A stretch of 64,000 nucleotides of DNA from Penium margaritaceum (GCA_023375785.1 SZWC01003597.1:7239-71238); one strand, 5' to 3'; positions 1 to 10,735 are shown, counted from the first letter of the stretch. Made by a program: numbers and translations. The notes: generated from the sequence alone by a model not told the origin.

Positions 1-309
1 AGGTCCTTATGGTCACCTCATTCATGCCCTTGGTGCATTTGGAGGCCATTAGGAATGAACTCGGATCCCTGGCGGTGGAATGTCCCGCCACCCATGGCGG
101 GTACCAGATTCCACCCACCCAACACCCGTTTTTCGGGCTAGGCTAACTTTCTGAATACTCACTCAAATCGAGCGATTCAAAGCTCGATCTTGCATGGAAA
201 TATCCAAGGAATCCAAATCTAAATTCAGATCAGGTGTTCGACCACTCCTCAGTGGTCGAACTAGGGAGTACGATCAACGGCACTCATGGCAAGGGGCACA
301 CCATGTCAA
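1..309. other. Unassigned sequence at window edge
   Basis: No domain or LTR similarity to the other elements in the window was seen. It contains a short inverted pair around position 240 (GACCACTC ... GTGGTC) but no convincing coding frame. From roughly 310 onward the sequence becomes alignable to the cop-B reverse transcriptase/RNase H region. Confidence 0.4.
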
Positions 310-1018
310 CAGATCCGACATAATCGGGGGAGACAATGGGCGTGACCCTGCACTTACGCCTGATTGGCTCTCTGATATACTTGGCCACTACCACACAACC
401 CGACATTACATTCTTTGTCAACCTCCTTGTACAGTTTTCACAGTGTCCTTGGGAAAGAGCCCTTCACGCGGTTGTGCAAGTGGTGCGATACGTGGTCTCC
501 AAACCGTACCTCAGACTCTACTTTCGACGGTAATGTTCGATGGTAGTCGACGGCTAGATAGACAGTGACTGGGCATGGAGCCCTGATTGGCACAGTCGGA
601 CAGGCTACATGTTCCTGCTAGGTGGCACAATTGTGTTGTGGTGCAACGACAAGCAGGGATGTATATACATAGCTCATAAGAGGCTGATTATGTTGTGCTG
701 GGGGCTGGGCTGCTAAGGTGGTGTGGCTATGACATTTGTTTTGTGAGTTACCTCAGTCTGTGCCTTACATCGTTCTACGATGTGACAACTAGAGTGCTCT
801 CGCCATTGTAGAGAACTTTGGTGTGTTTCATGCATGCCCAAAGCACATTGCTGTTGAGCATCACTTTGTGTGTGATCTTGTGGAGCGCCAAGTGATCTTC
901 GTCATCTAGGTCGGCACGGACATGCAGCGGGCTGACTTTGTGACCAAGGCACTAGCACACAAAAACTTCATGGTGGCCATTAGTTCTGTCGGGCTTTGTC
1001 CCTTGCCTGAGAGTGGCT
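310..1018 (+). pseudogene. cop-B1: copia reverse transcriptase end and RNase H remnant
   Basis: The translated stretch with LRLIGSLIYLATTTQPDI and the following VVRYVV segment match the RT-RNase H junction of the better-preserved cop-B2 copy at 58250-58640. The end of the frame also matches the cop-B2 C-terminus (LPESG then stop). In copia elements RNase H follows RT at the end of the polyprotein and removes the RNA strand of the cDNA hybrid. This copy is old and broken by several interruptions. Its upstream part is missing or lies outside the window. Confidence 0.8.
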
Positions 1019-1118
1019 GAGAATGGGGTGTGTGAGCATGGAAAATTGAGCATCTTGTTGTACACATATGTTAGTTCTACACGTGTATGGATATGCGTAC
1101 CATCAGGTCATGGGTGAG

Positions 1119-1274
1119 TGTTGTGATGTGAGTTGTCCCCACCTATTGGTACAGCTTAATGTGACTACTCGGCCATGTCCATGCTCGTGCACATCCCTGA
1201 TGCGGACCCAATTGGCGCAGTTGCACCGACAGGTGGTGGCTCCACCCACCTACAGCTACCAGACAGCTACCACA
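1119..1274 (+). repeat. cop-B1 3' LTR, left part
   Basis: A weak polypurine tract (CATGGGTGAG) directly precedes TGTTGTGATG, the same start as the cop-B2 LTRs (TGTTGTGA). Similarity continues through the CTCGGCCATGTCCATGCTCGTGC region and stops at 1274, where a cop-A LTR begins. The rest of this LTR resumes at 28479. The two parts sum to 657 bp, against 643-645 bp for cop-B2 LTRs. Confidence 0.75.
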
Positions 1275-2029
1275 TGTTTTTGTTTGATCTGTGCACTGCC
1301 TCACTGACTCATACCGTGACCTCTCGGCTGGTGCACATAGTCGTGCAGACGACTAGCTGGATAGACGTTGAGGCCGACGGGGTGCTGCTCGGTGGAGTGG
1401 ATGTGTTGTCCTAAAGCCAAACTTGTGATTCTCCTTCTTCTCATGCTTCTGATATTATACCCTCGCACAACCAGCTCCATCGGTAGCTACCCTTGGCTGT
1501 CACGTCATCAGTAGTCATAGGTGGCTCTCGAAAATGGTGTAGTCCACGCCTAAGTTCCGGCAGCCATAATTCGTAGCTTTTTTTCTTGTTGATTCTGACT
1601 GCACAATTGTGTTCCGAGTGTGGCTGTTTTGGTATGGTCCACTTTTTAGGCAAAACAGACAACGGTCGGGTTTTCGGTTGTCTGGTGTCTCGCAGGGCTC
1701 ACCTAGAAAATTCTGCCAGACAGGATAATGCTAGGATTTTCCTGGTTGGCTGGTTTTCTTAGTAACAAGCCTCACACAGCTGAGGTGAGGGTAGAACTGA
1801 GAGGGGTCTCAGTTAGTTACTTATTCTTTGTTCCTAATCAGTCTTTCCTTCATTCCACCTGCTTTTTGGTGCTAACTCTAGCGCACGCACTTCTGAGTAA
1901 CAAACCAAAGCTCTCAGACTTAGACTCTAGTGTAGCAGACAAAGGGGGCAGACTAAGCAATGAGTGTGGGTTCCCACACGCTGCATCAACAACGCCACCG
2001 GCCCAACCTGCGCACTAGGTTGTTCCCTT
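1275..2029 (+). repeat. cop-A1 5' LTR
   Basis: It starts TGTTTTTGTTTGATCTGTGC, which matches the 3' LTR start near 6700 (ATCTGTGCACTGCCTCAC shared). The second half aligns with the cop-A3 LTR: the CAGCCATAA block, the GGTATGGTCC block, GGCAGGGCTCACC-like sequence, GATTGGCTGG-like sequence, and the GCACGCTGCATCAACAACG block close to the end. Length is about 755 bp, against 841-842 bp for cop-A3. Confidence 0.75.
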
Positions 2030-2043
2030 TGGGTATCAGAGCC
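2030..2043 (+). other. cop-A1 primer-binding site
   Basis: TGGGTATCAGAGCC directly follows the LTR and matches the copia primer-binding site TGGTATCAGAGC, complementary to the 3' end of initiator tRNA-Met, apart from one extra G. Its place confirms the LTR end and the + orientation. Confidence 0.8.
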
Positions 2044-3540
2044 GTAGTGCAGCAGACGCAACAACAGCAACAGTGGTGTACAGGTTCCTAACTACGCCGG
2101 TAAACCTCCCATATGCGCTAGTGAAGGGGAAATTGTGCCGGATTTCTTCGAAAAGCACTGACCTGCCTGCTTGCGGCGTCTAAAAATTTCCCACAGCCAC
2201 AGGGCCAAGGGAAATGCTGTCGGATTTTTTCCGGCAGCTCTGACCCCATGTTTGACATAGGGTGGTGAGCGGCCAGCGCAGCGACGTCAGGCAACCTGCT
2301 GGCGATGTCGCACATGTTGACGTCAACCAAAGGTGTGAGTTACCTGCAGCAGTAGCAGCAGTAGCAGAAACAGCAGCAGCAGCAGCAGCAGCATCAGCGG
2401 CTGCAGTTGTAGAGACGTAGGAGCAAAGCAACAACAGCAGTGTCAGACACAGCTGCAACAGCAAGGAGCAGCAATAGCGGCAGCAGCAGACACATTGGGA
2501 TAGAGCACAGTTTGTAGCTACTCCCCCGTCCTCGCACCTTCCTGGAAGCCGCACGGACGAGGAGGAAACGTAGACAAAAATCGCATCAGCTACCCACGTC
2601 CCCTTACGTCCACCTGCACCGGACTCAAACAGACATAAAAACTTGTGCACATAGACTCGTTGGAAATATTAGGTCACAACCTTTCCATAGCCACCATACT
2701 CAGCTTGTTTGGTGGTTTGTAGCCTCCAGAATTAATCGTCCAGCATCGCAGATCCAGTTTTTTTGACATTTCGAGCTGAGCACAAAATTAGGTCGTTTTT
2801 GCACTTTTTTCATTTTATCAAGTCAAGACTTCCACCACTGCAGTCATCACAGTCAAGAGCACCTGTGTCCAAACTTTGCTTGATTTGGACACCCTTGACT
2901 CTATAATTTCAGCACAGTCAAGTGCTGAAGTTTTAGAATAAAAAAAATTAGCACTTGTTCAAACTTCTGGACTGGAGGTCAATTTTTGCCACCATCCCAA
3001 ATCAGCAAGAAACGCAGTTAGATTTTCGATTGGACTACTTTCATCATCCAGCTCTTATCTGAGGGGAGACTGGCACTAACCTGGTGTGGGGCGGTAGCAG
3101 CAGCAGCAGTAGCAGCAGCCGCAACCACAGTAGCAGGAGCCGCAATAGCAGTAACAACAACAGCGGTAGCAGTAGCGGCAACGACAACAGCAGCAACGAA
3201 AGCTGCAGCAGCGGCAGGAGCAGCACAAGTAGCCGCAGCGGTTATAGAGGCGTCAGCAGCCTTAGCAGCAGCGACAATACCCAGCCATGACAATGTCATC
3301 GGCACGCAGGATAGCTTTGCATACCCACCTGTTGCAGATCCCATAGCGGATCTGGAGCGCCAGGTCGATCAGTTACACCAGATGCTTGCTACAACCAGCA
3401 CCAGCATGACTATTCTCTCCGGACAGCCTGATCCTGCTCTGACAATGGTAGCATAGACAGCATCGCAGCAACAGGTGCAGTAACAGCAATGGACAGTTAC
3501 TTACGTCCCAAGCACTGGAGCCGCCAACTCCTCGTGGTGC
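2044..3540 (+). other. cop-A1 untranslated leader, CAG-rich
   Basis: It holds a stem-loop pair near 2125-2240, CAG/CAA/TAG triplet tracts at 2341-2500 and 3084-3290, and between them (about 2640-3050) an AT-richer stretch with poly-T runs that I could not assign. Long serine-, alanine- or leucine-rich frames here follow from the triplet repeat on both strands and are not treated as genes. The same CAG-rich leader recurs in cop-A3, cop-B2, cop-B3 and LARD-D. Confidence 0.6.
2216..2238 (+). other. Leader stem-loop of the cop-A family
   Basis: GCTGTCGGA pairs with TCCGGCAGC (one G-T pair) around a T-rich loop, followed by TCTGACCCC. The same element occurs in cop-A3 at 43984-44010 and 44068-44091 and in cop-A2 at 13541-13558. 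Its position between primer-binding site and gag is where retroelement packaging or dimerisation signals lie; that role is inferred. Confidence 0.55.
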
Positions 3541-3860
3541 ATGGACTTCGAGTCCCCTCCTCCTACCCTCGTCAAAGATGAGCAGTTCCCATCTTGGGAG
3601 GACCTCTGGCCACGCTACAACCGTTTGCATGACGACGCCATCCCAGAGCAGGCGCTTGAGGCGGGCCACGTCGTCCACGCACCCATACTCGCTGCACCTG
3701 ATGCTGACCGTACCACCCTAGAGTTGTTTCTCGGTGATGCCACTACCGACACCAGTGCTGGCCCTCGTCGGGTTGGGGACACGCTAACGTGGCCATATCG
3801 CGCCTCCAGCCAGGAAACTATCAACCGCCTCTTGAAGGAGTTTAGCTCCCTTCAGTGTAA
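3541..3860 (+). pseudogene. cop-A1 gag remnant
   Basis: The frame from 3541 encodes a segment with EQFPSWEDLWPRYN and then LELFLGDAT and INRLLKEFSSLQ. It aligns with the cop-A3 Gag segment LESFLGDFT ... ISRLLWEFNSLH. Gag forms the capsid-like particle in which copia RNA is reverse transcribed. Only the middle of Gag is recognisable, and the copy is broken. Confidence 0.7.
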
Positions 3861-3899
3861 GTGCCGCCTCGGCACCTCCGCTGTGGGGGGATGCCTTTG

Positions 3900-4300
3900 T
3901 CACGTACACTCCAAACCGCACCATGGCCGACGCCTTCTCCACTATGCGTGTCGAGTCCGGTTTGTCCGAGGACCTTCTTTGAGGCCATGTCCTACATGAC
4001 CTGGGTATGGAACCACGCTCGACATGGTCACATTTCCCGCCAAGCTACGTCATAGACATTGTGGTGTGGTTAGCTCGCCGATCTTCGGCCTACTCATGTT
4101 TGGGGGTGCGTCGCCAGAATTTGGCTTGCCAAAGACCAACAAGATGGCAAGCTTGCCCCTCGCGGCCATCTCTGCACCTTCCTTGGTATCTCGCATCAGT
4201 CCAAGGCCTGGCGCTTCTAGGACCCAGTCCTCCATCACGTTGTTGAGTTTCGTGATGCCTTGTTCTTTGAGGACCTCTTCCCTCGCAACCTCCCTCGTGT
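3900..4300 (+). pseudogene. cop-A1 integrase tail remnant
   Basis: Nucleotides around ACCATGGCCGACGCC and TACATGACCTGGGTATGGAA match the C-terminal part of the cop-A3 integrase at 48030-48130. Further similarity to the FLGVSRQSKAWRF-type block follows near 4170-4220. The region is fragmentary and broken. The integrase joins cDNA to host DNA. Confidence 0.65.
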
Positions 4301-4934
4301 CTGGTCTAACCCCCCTCTACTTCCTTCATTGTCGTCTCGTGGGGGGGTACTTGTCGAGCCGCCGCTCCGGCTCTAGAGGCACAGGTCATCCCGCCTGCAT
4401 CCACACCCCGCACAGTGCATGGCCCTTATGCTCCTCCCTCGCCATCCACCTCGCTGTCCAATTCCCCTGCCAGCGATGCCACTCGTTGGAGACGGAGTCC
4501 TCCGCTGAGTCATCAGGCAAGACTGACCTCTTAGCTGACCCCCTTCTGGCCTCCATTGCACCCAACCTTGTGGATACGTGCGTGTCTAGCGATTCCCCGA
4601 CACCGGATCCTGCACCTACCCTCGCTTTGCCACCTTGTCCTCACCGGGCTCCCTCTTTCGTCATTGGCACCCCGGCACAGGAAGTCTACACCTGCACTCC
4701 TGGTGGCATTTTCCAGCCTCATAAGCCAGCCTCGCCCCCGTGTCCTCGCACAAGCGCTCCCTGACCAGCTTCCACTCCCGTCGTTTCACCTTCCTCCCCT
4801 CACATTCTTATGAACGGTGAGCCCGGCATCAAGGTCCTTAGCCTGATAGCCCTTGGCCTCATTTCTCAAGACACTCACCCAGGCTTGGCTACGCTCTCAT
4901 CTCCCACAAGCATCGCAGTGCGGTCTCCGCCACC
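4301..4934 (+). pseudogene. cop-A1 integrase-RT hinge, Pro/Ser-rich
   Basis: A proline- and serine-rich stretch links the integrase tail to RT, the same place as the 12-residue repeat in cop-A3. No ordered repeat is visible here. The end (GVKVL/GIKVL-type segment, 4820-4850) resembles the GDPGTKALGL block upstream of RT in cop-A3 and cop-B2. It is broken like the rest of the element. Confidence 0.45.
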
Positions 4935-5720
4935 TTGGCTCCGGCTCCTGCAGGATTTTGCGCTGCCCGTGTGCTGATGGCACGGCCTTCCCCACCGGCA
5001 CCCAACCCACAGAGCCTACGTGAGGCCCATGCCGCTTCCGACGCAGACCGGTGGGAGGCTGTGTGTCAGGGGGAGCTCAAAGTTATCAACAAGCACGCAA
5101 TAAACGAGCTCGTGGAACTCCTCCCTGGCCACAAGGCGATAGGGACAAAGTGAGTGTTTCACCGAAAGTGGAAGCGAGATGGCACCTTGGACAAGTTCAA
5201 GGTCCGGGTTGCCGCCAAGGGCTCCTCCCATGTTGCTGGAGTTCGCACGACCAGGTCGTTGCCCCGGTTGGCCGTTTCACCACCAGCCAGGCGCTCTTCA
5301 CTGTAGTCACACAGCATCGTTGGGAGCTCCACCAGATGGACATTAGCAACGTCTTTCTTCACAGTGCTCTCGATGGTGAGGAGCTCTACATGAGTCAGCC
5401 TCCTGGCTTTAAGGATGGGACTGGCCAAGTCTGGCAACTGCGGAAGGCCCTAAATGGCCTCAAGCATTCTCCTCGGTGCTGAAATATCGAGATCAGCCAT
5501 ACCCTTCTGAAGGGCAGATTCCTCCCTAGCACTATAAACCTGGCAAACTTCATCACTCCTCCTAGGACTCCCTTTACTGCAATCCTTGTCTATGTGGACG
5601 ACCTATTAATCGCATCTCCTGACCTTGCCGCTAACGGACAGATGAAGGAGTTGATGAAGGTGACCTACAAGATGAAGGATCTTGAGTCAGAGAAGGTGTT
5701 TCTATTTCCCGTGCATCATG
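4935..5720 (+). pseudogene. cop-A1 reverse transcriptase remnant
   Basis: Recognisable copia RT blocks in order: SLREAHAASDADRWEAVCQ, the PVGRFTTSQALFTVV block, WELHQMDISNVFLHSALDG, ELYMSQPPGF, then VYVDDLLIASP with the Y-V-D-D catalytic signature near 5590, and YKMKDL. The order and wording parallel cop-A3 RT at 49540-50110. RT copies element RNA into cDNA inside the particle. This copy carries several breaks. Confidence 0.85.
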
Positions 5721-5849
5721 CGGGTACAGTAGGTAGCATACGTTTAGACACTCATTGACCGCTTTACCGATCTCATGACCACTGTCCCCAGCGCCTCTAC
5801 CCCGATGACCCTAGATGGTAAGGGAAGCTGAAGGCTACTGATGCCAACA

Positions 5850-6535
5850 CCTTCGGTGCAGTCGTGGACATCACGACCTTCCTCCGCGTCATTGGGTCAC
5901 TCATGTTTCTCGCCACCACCATACGGGCTGACATCGCCTTTGCCGTGAATATCCTTGCCCGTTCTCACAGGCCCCACACCAACTACACCTTGATGCAGCC
6001 GTCCATGTGTTGCGGTATGTGCTCTCTACCCCATGCCGAGGCCTCTCATTCCGTCGGCAATGGTCCGTGGTAGCCGTGGGCTACAATGACAGGGATTGGG
6101 CATGGAGTCCAGATGGAAGAGCCCCACTGGTTGGATCTTTCTCATCAGGAGTACGGCAGTTTCATGGCGTAGAGGGAAGCAATGGTGTCTCGCATGCAGT
6201 ACAACAGAGGCAGAGTATGTGGCTTTGGACGCTGGTGCATGTAAGAATCTGTGACTACGTTGTTTTTTAGGTGAGTTGTGTCAGCATGTGTCGTCCATTA
6301 CCTTGCATTTTCACAACGAGAGTGCCGTTGCAATTGCCGACAACGATGGTGTCCACCATGCACGCACAAACCACATCAAGGTTGAGTATCCCTACGTGCG
6401 TTTCTTGTTGCATGAGGGCAGCGTTCACATCGTGTGATTCGAGATTGTGAAGCAGTTGGTTGACATCCTCACCAAGATGCTGACGCACAATTTGTTCGAG
6501 AAGGCGGTGAGTATGGTCAGATTGCCACCCTGAAT
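5850..6535 (+). pseudogene. cop-A1 RNase H remnant
   Basis: It begins with VDITTFLRVIGSLMFLATT and continues through a DRDWAWSPDG-like block to the HNESAVAIADNDGVHHART-type block near 6320-6380, matching cop-A3 RNase H at 50300-50960. The frame is broken. The untranslated end up to the polypurine tract follows. Confidence 0.8.
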
Positions 6536-6690
6536 GCGTGTGGTGTGACTCTTGCGCCTGCATGGGTTCTCGTCGCTCATCCTCCTTGCACATGTGAACC
6601 GTCTCCTCTCATTCTTGCAGTGAATGTTGGGTTGGGGAGTATGGGGGAGCATCACTTTTGCATGCTCATGTACACTGACGCCTTTGGATC

Positions 6691-6800
6691 ATGGGGGAGT
6701 GTTGTTGATTCATCTGTGCACTGCCTCACTGACTCATACAGTGACCTCTCGGCTGGTGTACATGCTCATGTAGACGAATGAATGGATGTGTAGGCAGTAG
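6691..6800 (+). repeat. cop-A1 polypurine tract and start of 3' LTR
   Basis: ATGGGGGAG, the plus-strand primer of this family, precedes TGTTGTTGATTC at 6700. The next ~90 bp match the 5' LTR from 1275 (ATCTGTGCACTGCCTCACTG and the CTCTCGGCTGGTG block). Similarity fades near 6800. A matching cop-A LTR tail lies at 28399-28478, but whether it belongs to this copy cannot be decided by eye. Confidence 0.65.
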
Positions 6801-8289
6801 AGACTGGCAGCTAGAAGATTGCACAACAAGTGACGCAAACATCAGGTCAAGCCATGGCGAGTTGTGCATGGAAGTCAAGAAAAAATGTCTAAGAGTGACA
6901 AGACACACGCAACAGAGGTGTTGGAAGGGGAAGAGGGACGCAGCGAGCGAGCGAACGGCGAGCTCGCTCAAGCTCGCTACCCTCGTAGGTGATGAACAGT
7001 CACCACTCAACCACTAAGTTATCCCAACACCTGTCTATTCTTGTTTGAGTAAGCACCCGGTGGGCACCACACAAGTCCACCGCACACAAGCAAATTGTAT
7101 GCAAACTCAAGAAACTTGTGCAATTCCTTGCTGGCTGAGCCAAGAGATTGTCTGTCGTGAAGCCGACTTCATCACGATGAAGTAGCTAGAGGAAAGTCTC
7201 TTTTCCCAGTGGTTAGTCACCTCCAACAGTGAGGTGAGCGTGCAACGAGGCCAGAGGTCACCTTGTGTTACTCAACACAAACCAACACTCCCCCATAACC
7301 CACAGCCGACTCGCACAAGGACACTCGCAGGAACGACGTCACAAGACGTGACAGAGGACAACATTGTACACAAGCTCTGGCACTGTTGAAGATTTGCCCC
7401 TCTGCATGCCCAAGTGTGGCGCCAGGAGGCACCGACGAGCCACCAGAGAGAGAAAATTCCTCGTCGATGGATATGGCGACTTGAAAATTGCTCGGATCCT
7501 AAAATGGAGGATGGCCCCTGAAAGTTTAAGTTATTGAATCCGTTGGAAGTTGTTTCACCGGAATCAGACTAGTAACAAGAGAGATGGGCTTCCAAAGTTG
7601 TGGTGTGTGCGGCGACTCTGGGAGTTGGCCGCGGTTTGACTGCCGGTGAAAAATTGACCAAAACGAGTAACAAGATGCCATCTTGGGATTTTGCTCCGGA
7701 AGGACTGCCGAGGCGTCCTTCTGGTGGATGATCCACCAGATTTCAGTAGTGCAGTTTTGTTAGTGAGGGACTTAGCCCAAATCCTGGCTCGGAATCCGAA
7801 ACTCAATAGTACAGTTTGTTACTCGGGGACCGTCGAAATTCCGACTGCAGGTTCGCAAATAGGTTTCGAACCACATCAATCCCCATCACCAAACACGATG
7901 ATTAACTCATCTAAATAGACCCCAAAGGCGCGAGGGGTACCGCCGCTACACGTAAGGACATGTGCGCCTTTGGCATGGCGTTTTGAAGGGTCCTTGATGT
8001 GTGAGGGTGCCTTGGCGGGCGACGTGGTGCGCGCCATCAACAGAGCGGCTGGTTTGGGATACTGCGCTTCGGCTGACGTAGCGGGAGCTACAGTGATTCG
8101 AATCGCACACAGTTTGGTGCATTGGAGAGCTCATGACTAGCCCTACAAATGTTCAGATCATGTCCATGTTAAAAAAAAAAAGCAAAATTGCATTCTTTCC
8201 TTCGCAAAAGTGACTGTCACACAATTGTCTTCCACTTCCAGAAACATAGTGTGAGGCGACCAGAAAGCTCACGCTTAGACTAAGAACCA
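6801..8289. other. Unassigned stretch between cop-A1 and cop-C
   Basis: No coding domain is recognised. Around 7280-7305 the sequence ...AACCAACACTCCCCCAT... reads on the - strand as a polypurine tract (ATGGGGGAG) followed by TGTTGGTT, the usual start of the LTRs in this window, so a - strand LTR remnant may end near 7293. A second LTR-like edge on the - strand (TGTTGGGATAAC) lies near 7029. GCGAGCGAGC/GCTCGCTC inverted motifs lie near 6940-6985. An A11 run at 8169-8180 follows a tRNA-like GATTCGAATC motif at 8095. Confidence 0.35.
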
Positions 8290-8529
8290 CCCACACAAAA
8301 CTTAGCCATGAGCACCAAAGACCCCATTGGGGCACGTTGGAACTGCATCCCAGTTTCTGACAAAGGGTTATGGGCCCACTCCCCTGACCGGTCTACAAAT
8401 CGTTCACGGCTTTCTTGGTGGACTGGATCGTCGTCGGGGACGACATCACCGTCAAGCTCTGAGGTCCCGCAGTTGAAGTCTGCGCAAATGGCGTAGAAGG
8501 AGATGTAACCCACCCAAAAGTATACACGT

Positions 8530-9000
8530 GGCACTGGCTATGGGCTATGGAGGTGGCACTTTGAGCTGCACCTCGCGCATAAGGGGTTGTTGGAGGTCAT
8601 GAAGGGAACGAAAGTCCTCGACAAAGTAACGGTGACGGAAGCGCATAAGGACGCCTTCACAAAGAAGAACACGGAGACGCTCGTGCTGCTAGTGTCCAGG
8701 ACGGCTGAGTCGTAGTGGGGCTACTTCCAAGGCTGCAAACTAGCAACCGAAGCTTGGAAAAAACTCCGCTCCATCCATCAGCAGCAGTCCGGGAAACAGA
8801 GAGGCAAGAAGAAGGGCAAGTGGCACTATTGCCAAAAAGAGGGGCACTACAAGAAAGAGTACTTCAAGTTGAAGAGGGACCAGAAGGAGCTGCAGCAGCA
8901 GCAGTAAAAGCAGCAATCTCCACAGCAACAACAGCAGTAGTCATAGCAACGTCAGCAGCAGTAGCAACAGCAGCAGAACCAGACCGGCGTGCGCCATTTT
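8530..9000 (+). pseudogene. cop-C gag remnant with zinc-knuckle-like segment
   Basis: GYGLWRWHFELHLAHKGLLE corresponds to the copia Gag N-terminal block (N-Y-x-x-W then E-x-x-L). A basic segment RGKKKGKWHYCQKEGHYKK near 8800-8860 looks like a CCHC nucleic-acid-binding knuckle. A glutamine/CAG tract follows (about 8890-8990). The gene is broken. Gag would package the element RNA. Confidence 0.7.
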
Positions 9001-9059
9001 GGCAACATGAATGTCGTCCAGGAGGTGCGCGACAGCCTCTTCATGGCGAAGTCCGACAT

Positions 9060-9635
9060 GTCGCAGAAGGAAAAGGCTGATTTGGCGTGGTACAAGGACT
9101 CAGGGTGTACCAAGAGTCTGACGCACCACAAGGAGTGATTTACGCAGTTGCTCTCCATTCCCCTCCAACCAATTGCTTTAGGTGATGATCGGGTGGTGTA
9201 TGCTGAGTAGATTGGGATTGTGGAAATGTTGGAGACCCCGCGTTGGAGTTGGAGTGGGAGTGTTCCATGGCGTGCTGTACGTAATTAATGCTACGTTCAA
9301 TCTTCTCTCAGTATCCTCTCTCACCAACACAGGAATGCGAGTCGTCTTTGACGACGACTATGGCTACATCCTCGACAAGGAAACAAGAGAGGAGTTGGCC
9401 AGGTCGGTGAAGGAAGGCGACATATACCACCTGTTGGGGGTGACCAAGATCCCGCGCGAGCAGAGTCTTGCGACAGTGGTGCAGGCGACAGATGTCGAAA
9501 TCTGGCATGTCCGCTACGGCCACATTGGCATGCGCGCCTTGTAGCAACTTCAAACAAAGCAGATGGTGCGTGACTTACCCACCATCTCTAACTTTGAGCA
9601 ATAGTTGTGCATCGGCTATTTGGAGGGGAAGCAGC
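9060..9635 (+). pseudogene. cop-C protease and GAG-pre-integrase remnant
   Basis: WYKDSGCTKSLTHHKE near 9090-9140 is the copia aspartic protease active-site region (D-S-G). It is followed by the GVLYVINATFNLLSVSSLT block at 9270-9330, typical of the protease C-terminal part, and by the IWHVRYGHIGMRAL block at 9500-9540, the start of the GAG-pre-integrase zinc domain. The protease cleaves the copia polyprotein. The region is broken. Confidence 0.8.
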
Positions 9636-9639
9636 ATCG

Positions 9640-10380
9640 CGAGGCGTTCTCTGGAGTAGGGGAGCGCGCAAATGAGGTGCTGGAGCTGGTCCACACAGAT
9701 TTGTGTGGCCCGATGCAGAACCAAAGCTTTGGAGGCTCTAGGTGTTTTCTCACCTTCATTGATGATTTCAGCCGTTACACTGCTGTGTACTTCCTTACCT
9801 CCAAGGACCAGTGCTTTGACAGGTTCAAGGAGTTTGAGGCAATGGTGGAGAACCAGACTGGAAAGAAGATCAAGGCGATGCGCAGCGACCGTGGCGGAGA
9901 GTACCTGAGCAAAGAGTTCCAGGACTACCTCGCTATAGCAGGCATCAAGGCGCAGTGGACCGCGCCATACTCACCGCAGCAGAACGGCGTATCAGAACGC
10001 GCCAACCGCACAATCGTTGAATCAGCGGGCTCCATGCTTCACGCGGCTTGGCTCACCTACGACTTTTGGGCTGAAGCAGTGACCACTGCGGTGTATATCA
10101 AGAACCGTAGTCCCACTAAGGCGTTGGAGCGGATGACACCGTACGAGGCGTGGTTTGGCAAGAAGCCGAGCGTGGGTAATCTTCGCGCGTTTGGCAGCTT
10201 GGCGTACATGCACGTGCCAAAGGAGAAGCGGCAGAAATGGGACGCAAAGAGCGCACAGATGCTGATGATCGGCTATGACGTGGCAAGCAAGGCGTATCGC
10301 CTCTACAAGAGGGATACTTGCCACGTCATCATCTCCAGGGATTTCGTTTTCAACGAAAGTAATGTCATCGGCACCAACAT
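9640..10380 (+). pseudogene. cop-C integrase
   Basis: The catalytic core shows all three expected acidic positions in context: VHTDLCGPM, then IDDFSRYT, MRSDRGGEYLS, and the SPQQNGVSERANRT block with the glutamate. It continues through the YEAWFGKKPSVGNLRAFG segment and the C-terminal CHVIISRDFVFNE. The frame from 9605 to 10801 is 398 residues and includes the hinge that follows. The element as a whole is broken. Confidence 0.92.
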
Positions 10381-10735
10381 CATCCACGAAGAGGCAGCAA
10401 AACCAGCAGCTGATGAAGTAGTGGGAGCAGACATTCTCCCTGACCCCGCCTCTCCTGAACCTTCCTCTACTGTGATAGTGGGAGAACGACTCTATTCTCC
10501 TATGTCTGATGCAGCAGATATAGCGGCCTCATCTGCAGAAGCAGAGGAAGAAGATGCACTACCATCAGTAGGAGAACTTGTGCCGGCAGCACCGCACCAG
10601 CCGCCTGCTAACGCTCCAGCACCAGGTCGAAGGTACCCTCTCAGGGTGCGCTACAAGCCTGGTGAGCGCGGGCATTTCTGGATGTTGCAAAAACCAGATC
10701 AGATGAATGTCGCAGTTGCAGCAGATTCAGACGAG
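10381..10735 (+). pseudogene. cop-C integrase-RT hinge
   Basis: An acidic, alanine/proline-rich linker (AAEEEDALPSVGELVPAAP-like segment) runs to the YPLRVRYKPGERGHF block, in the same frame as the integrase. Such low-complexity linkers are usual between integrase and RT in copia polyproteins. Unlike cop-A3, it carries no ordered repeat. Confidence 0.7.

Larger units (their letters stand above)
1275..6800 (+). mobile_element. cop-A1, Ty1/copia element inserted in the cop-B1 LTR
   Basis: Copia order is visible on the + strand: 5' LTR, primer-binding site, CAG-rich leader, gag remnant, integrase tail, RT and RNase H, polypurine tract, start of 3' LTR. It belongs to the same superfamily as cop-A3 (43047-59719) but is more diverged. 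It is heavily broken, with well over ten interruptions, and is the most decayed polymerase-bearing copy in the window. The 3' LTR is itself disrupted soon after its start. A target-site duplication was not recognised. Confidence 0.8.

Noticed and set aside
2180-3344. Long Ala-, Leu- and Ser-rich frames on both strands (also at 16255-16610, 26833-27400, 40350-40920, 44030-44950 and 60920-61640)
   Set aside because: They arise from CAG/CTG triplet tracts, which stay open in several frames. They have no domain and no conserved register between copies.
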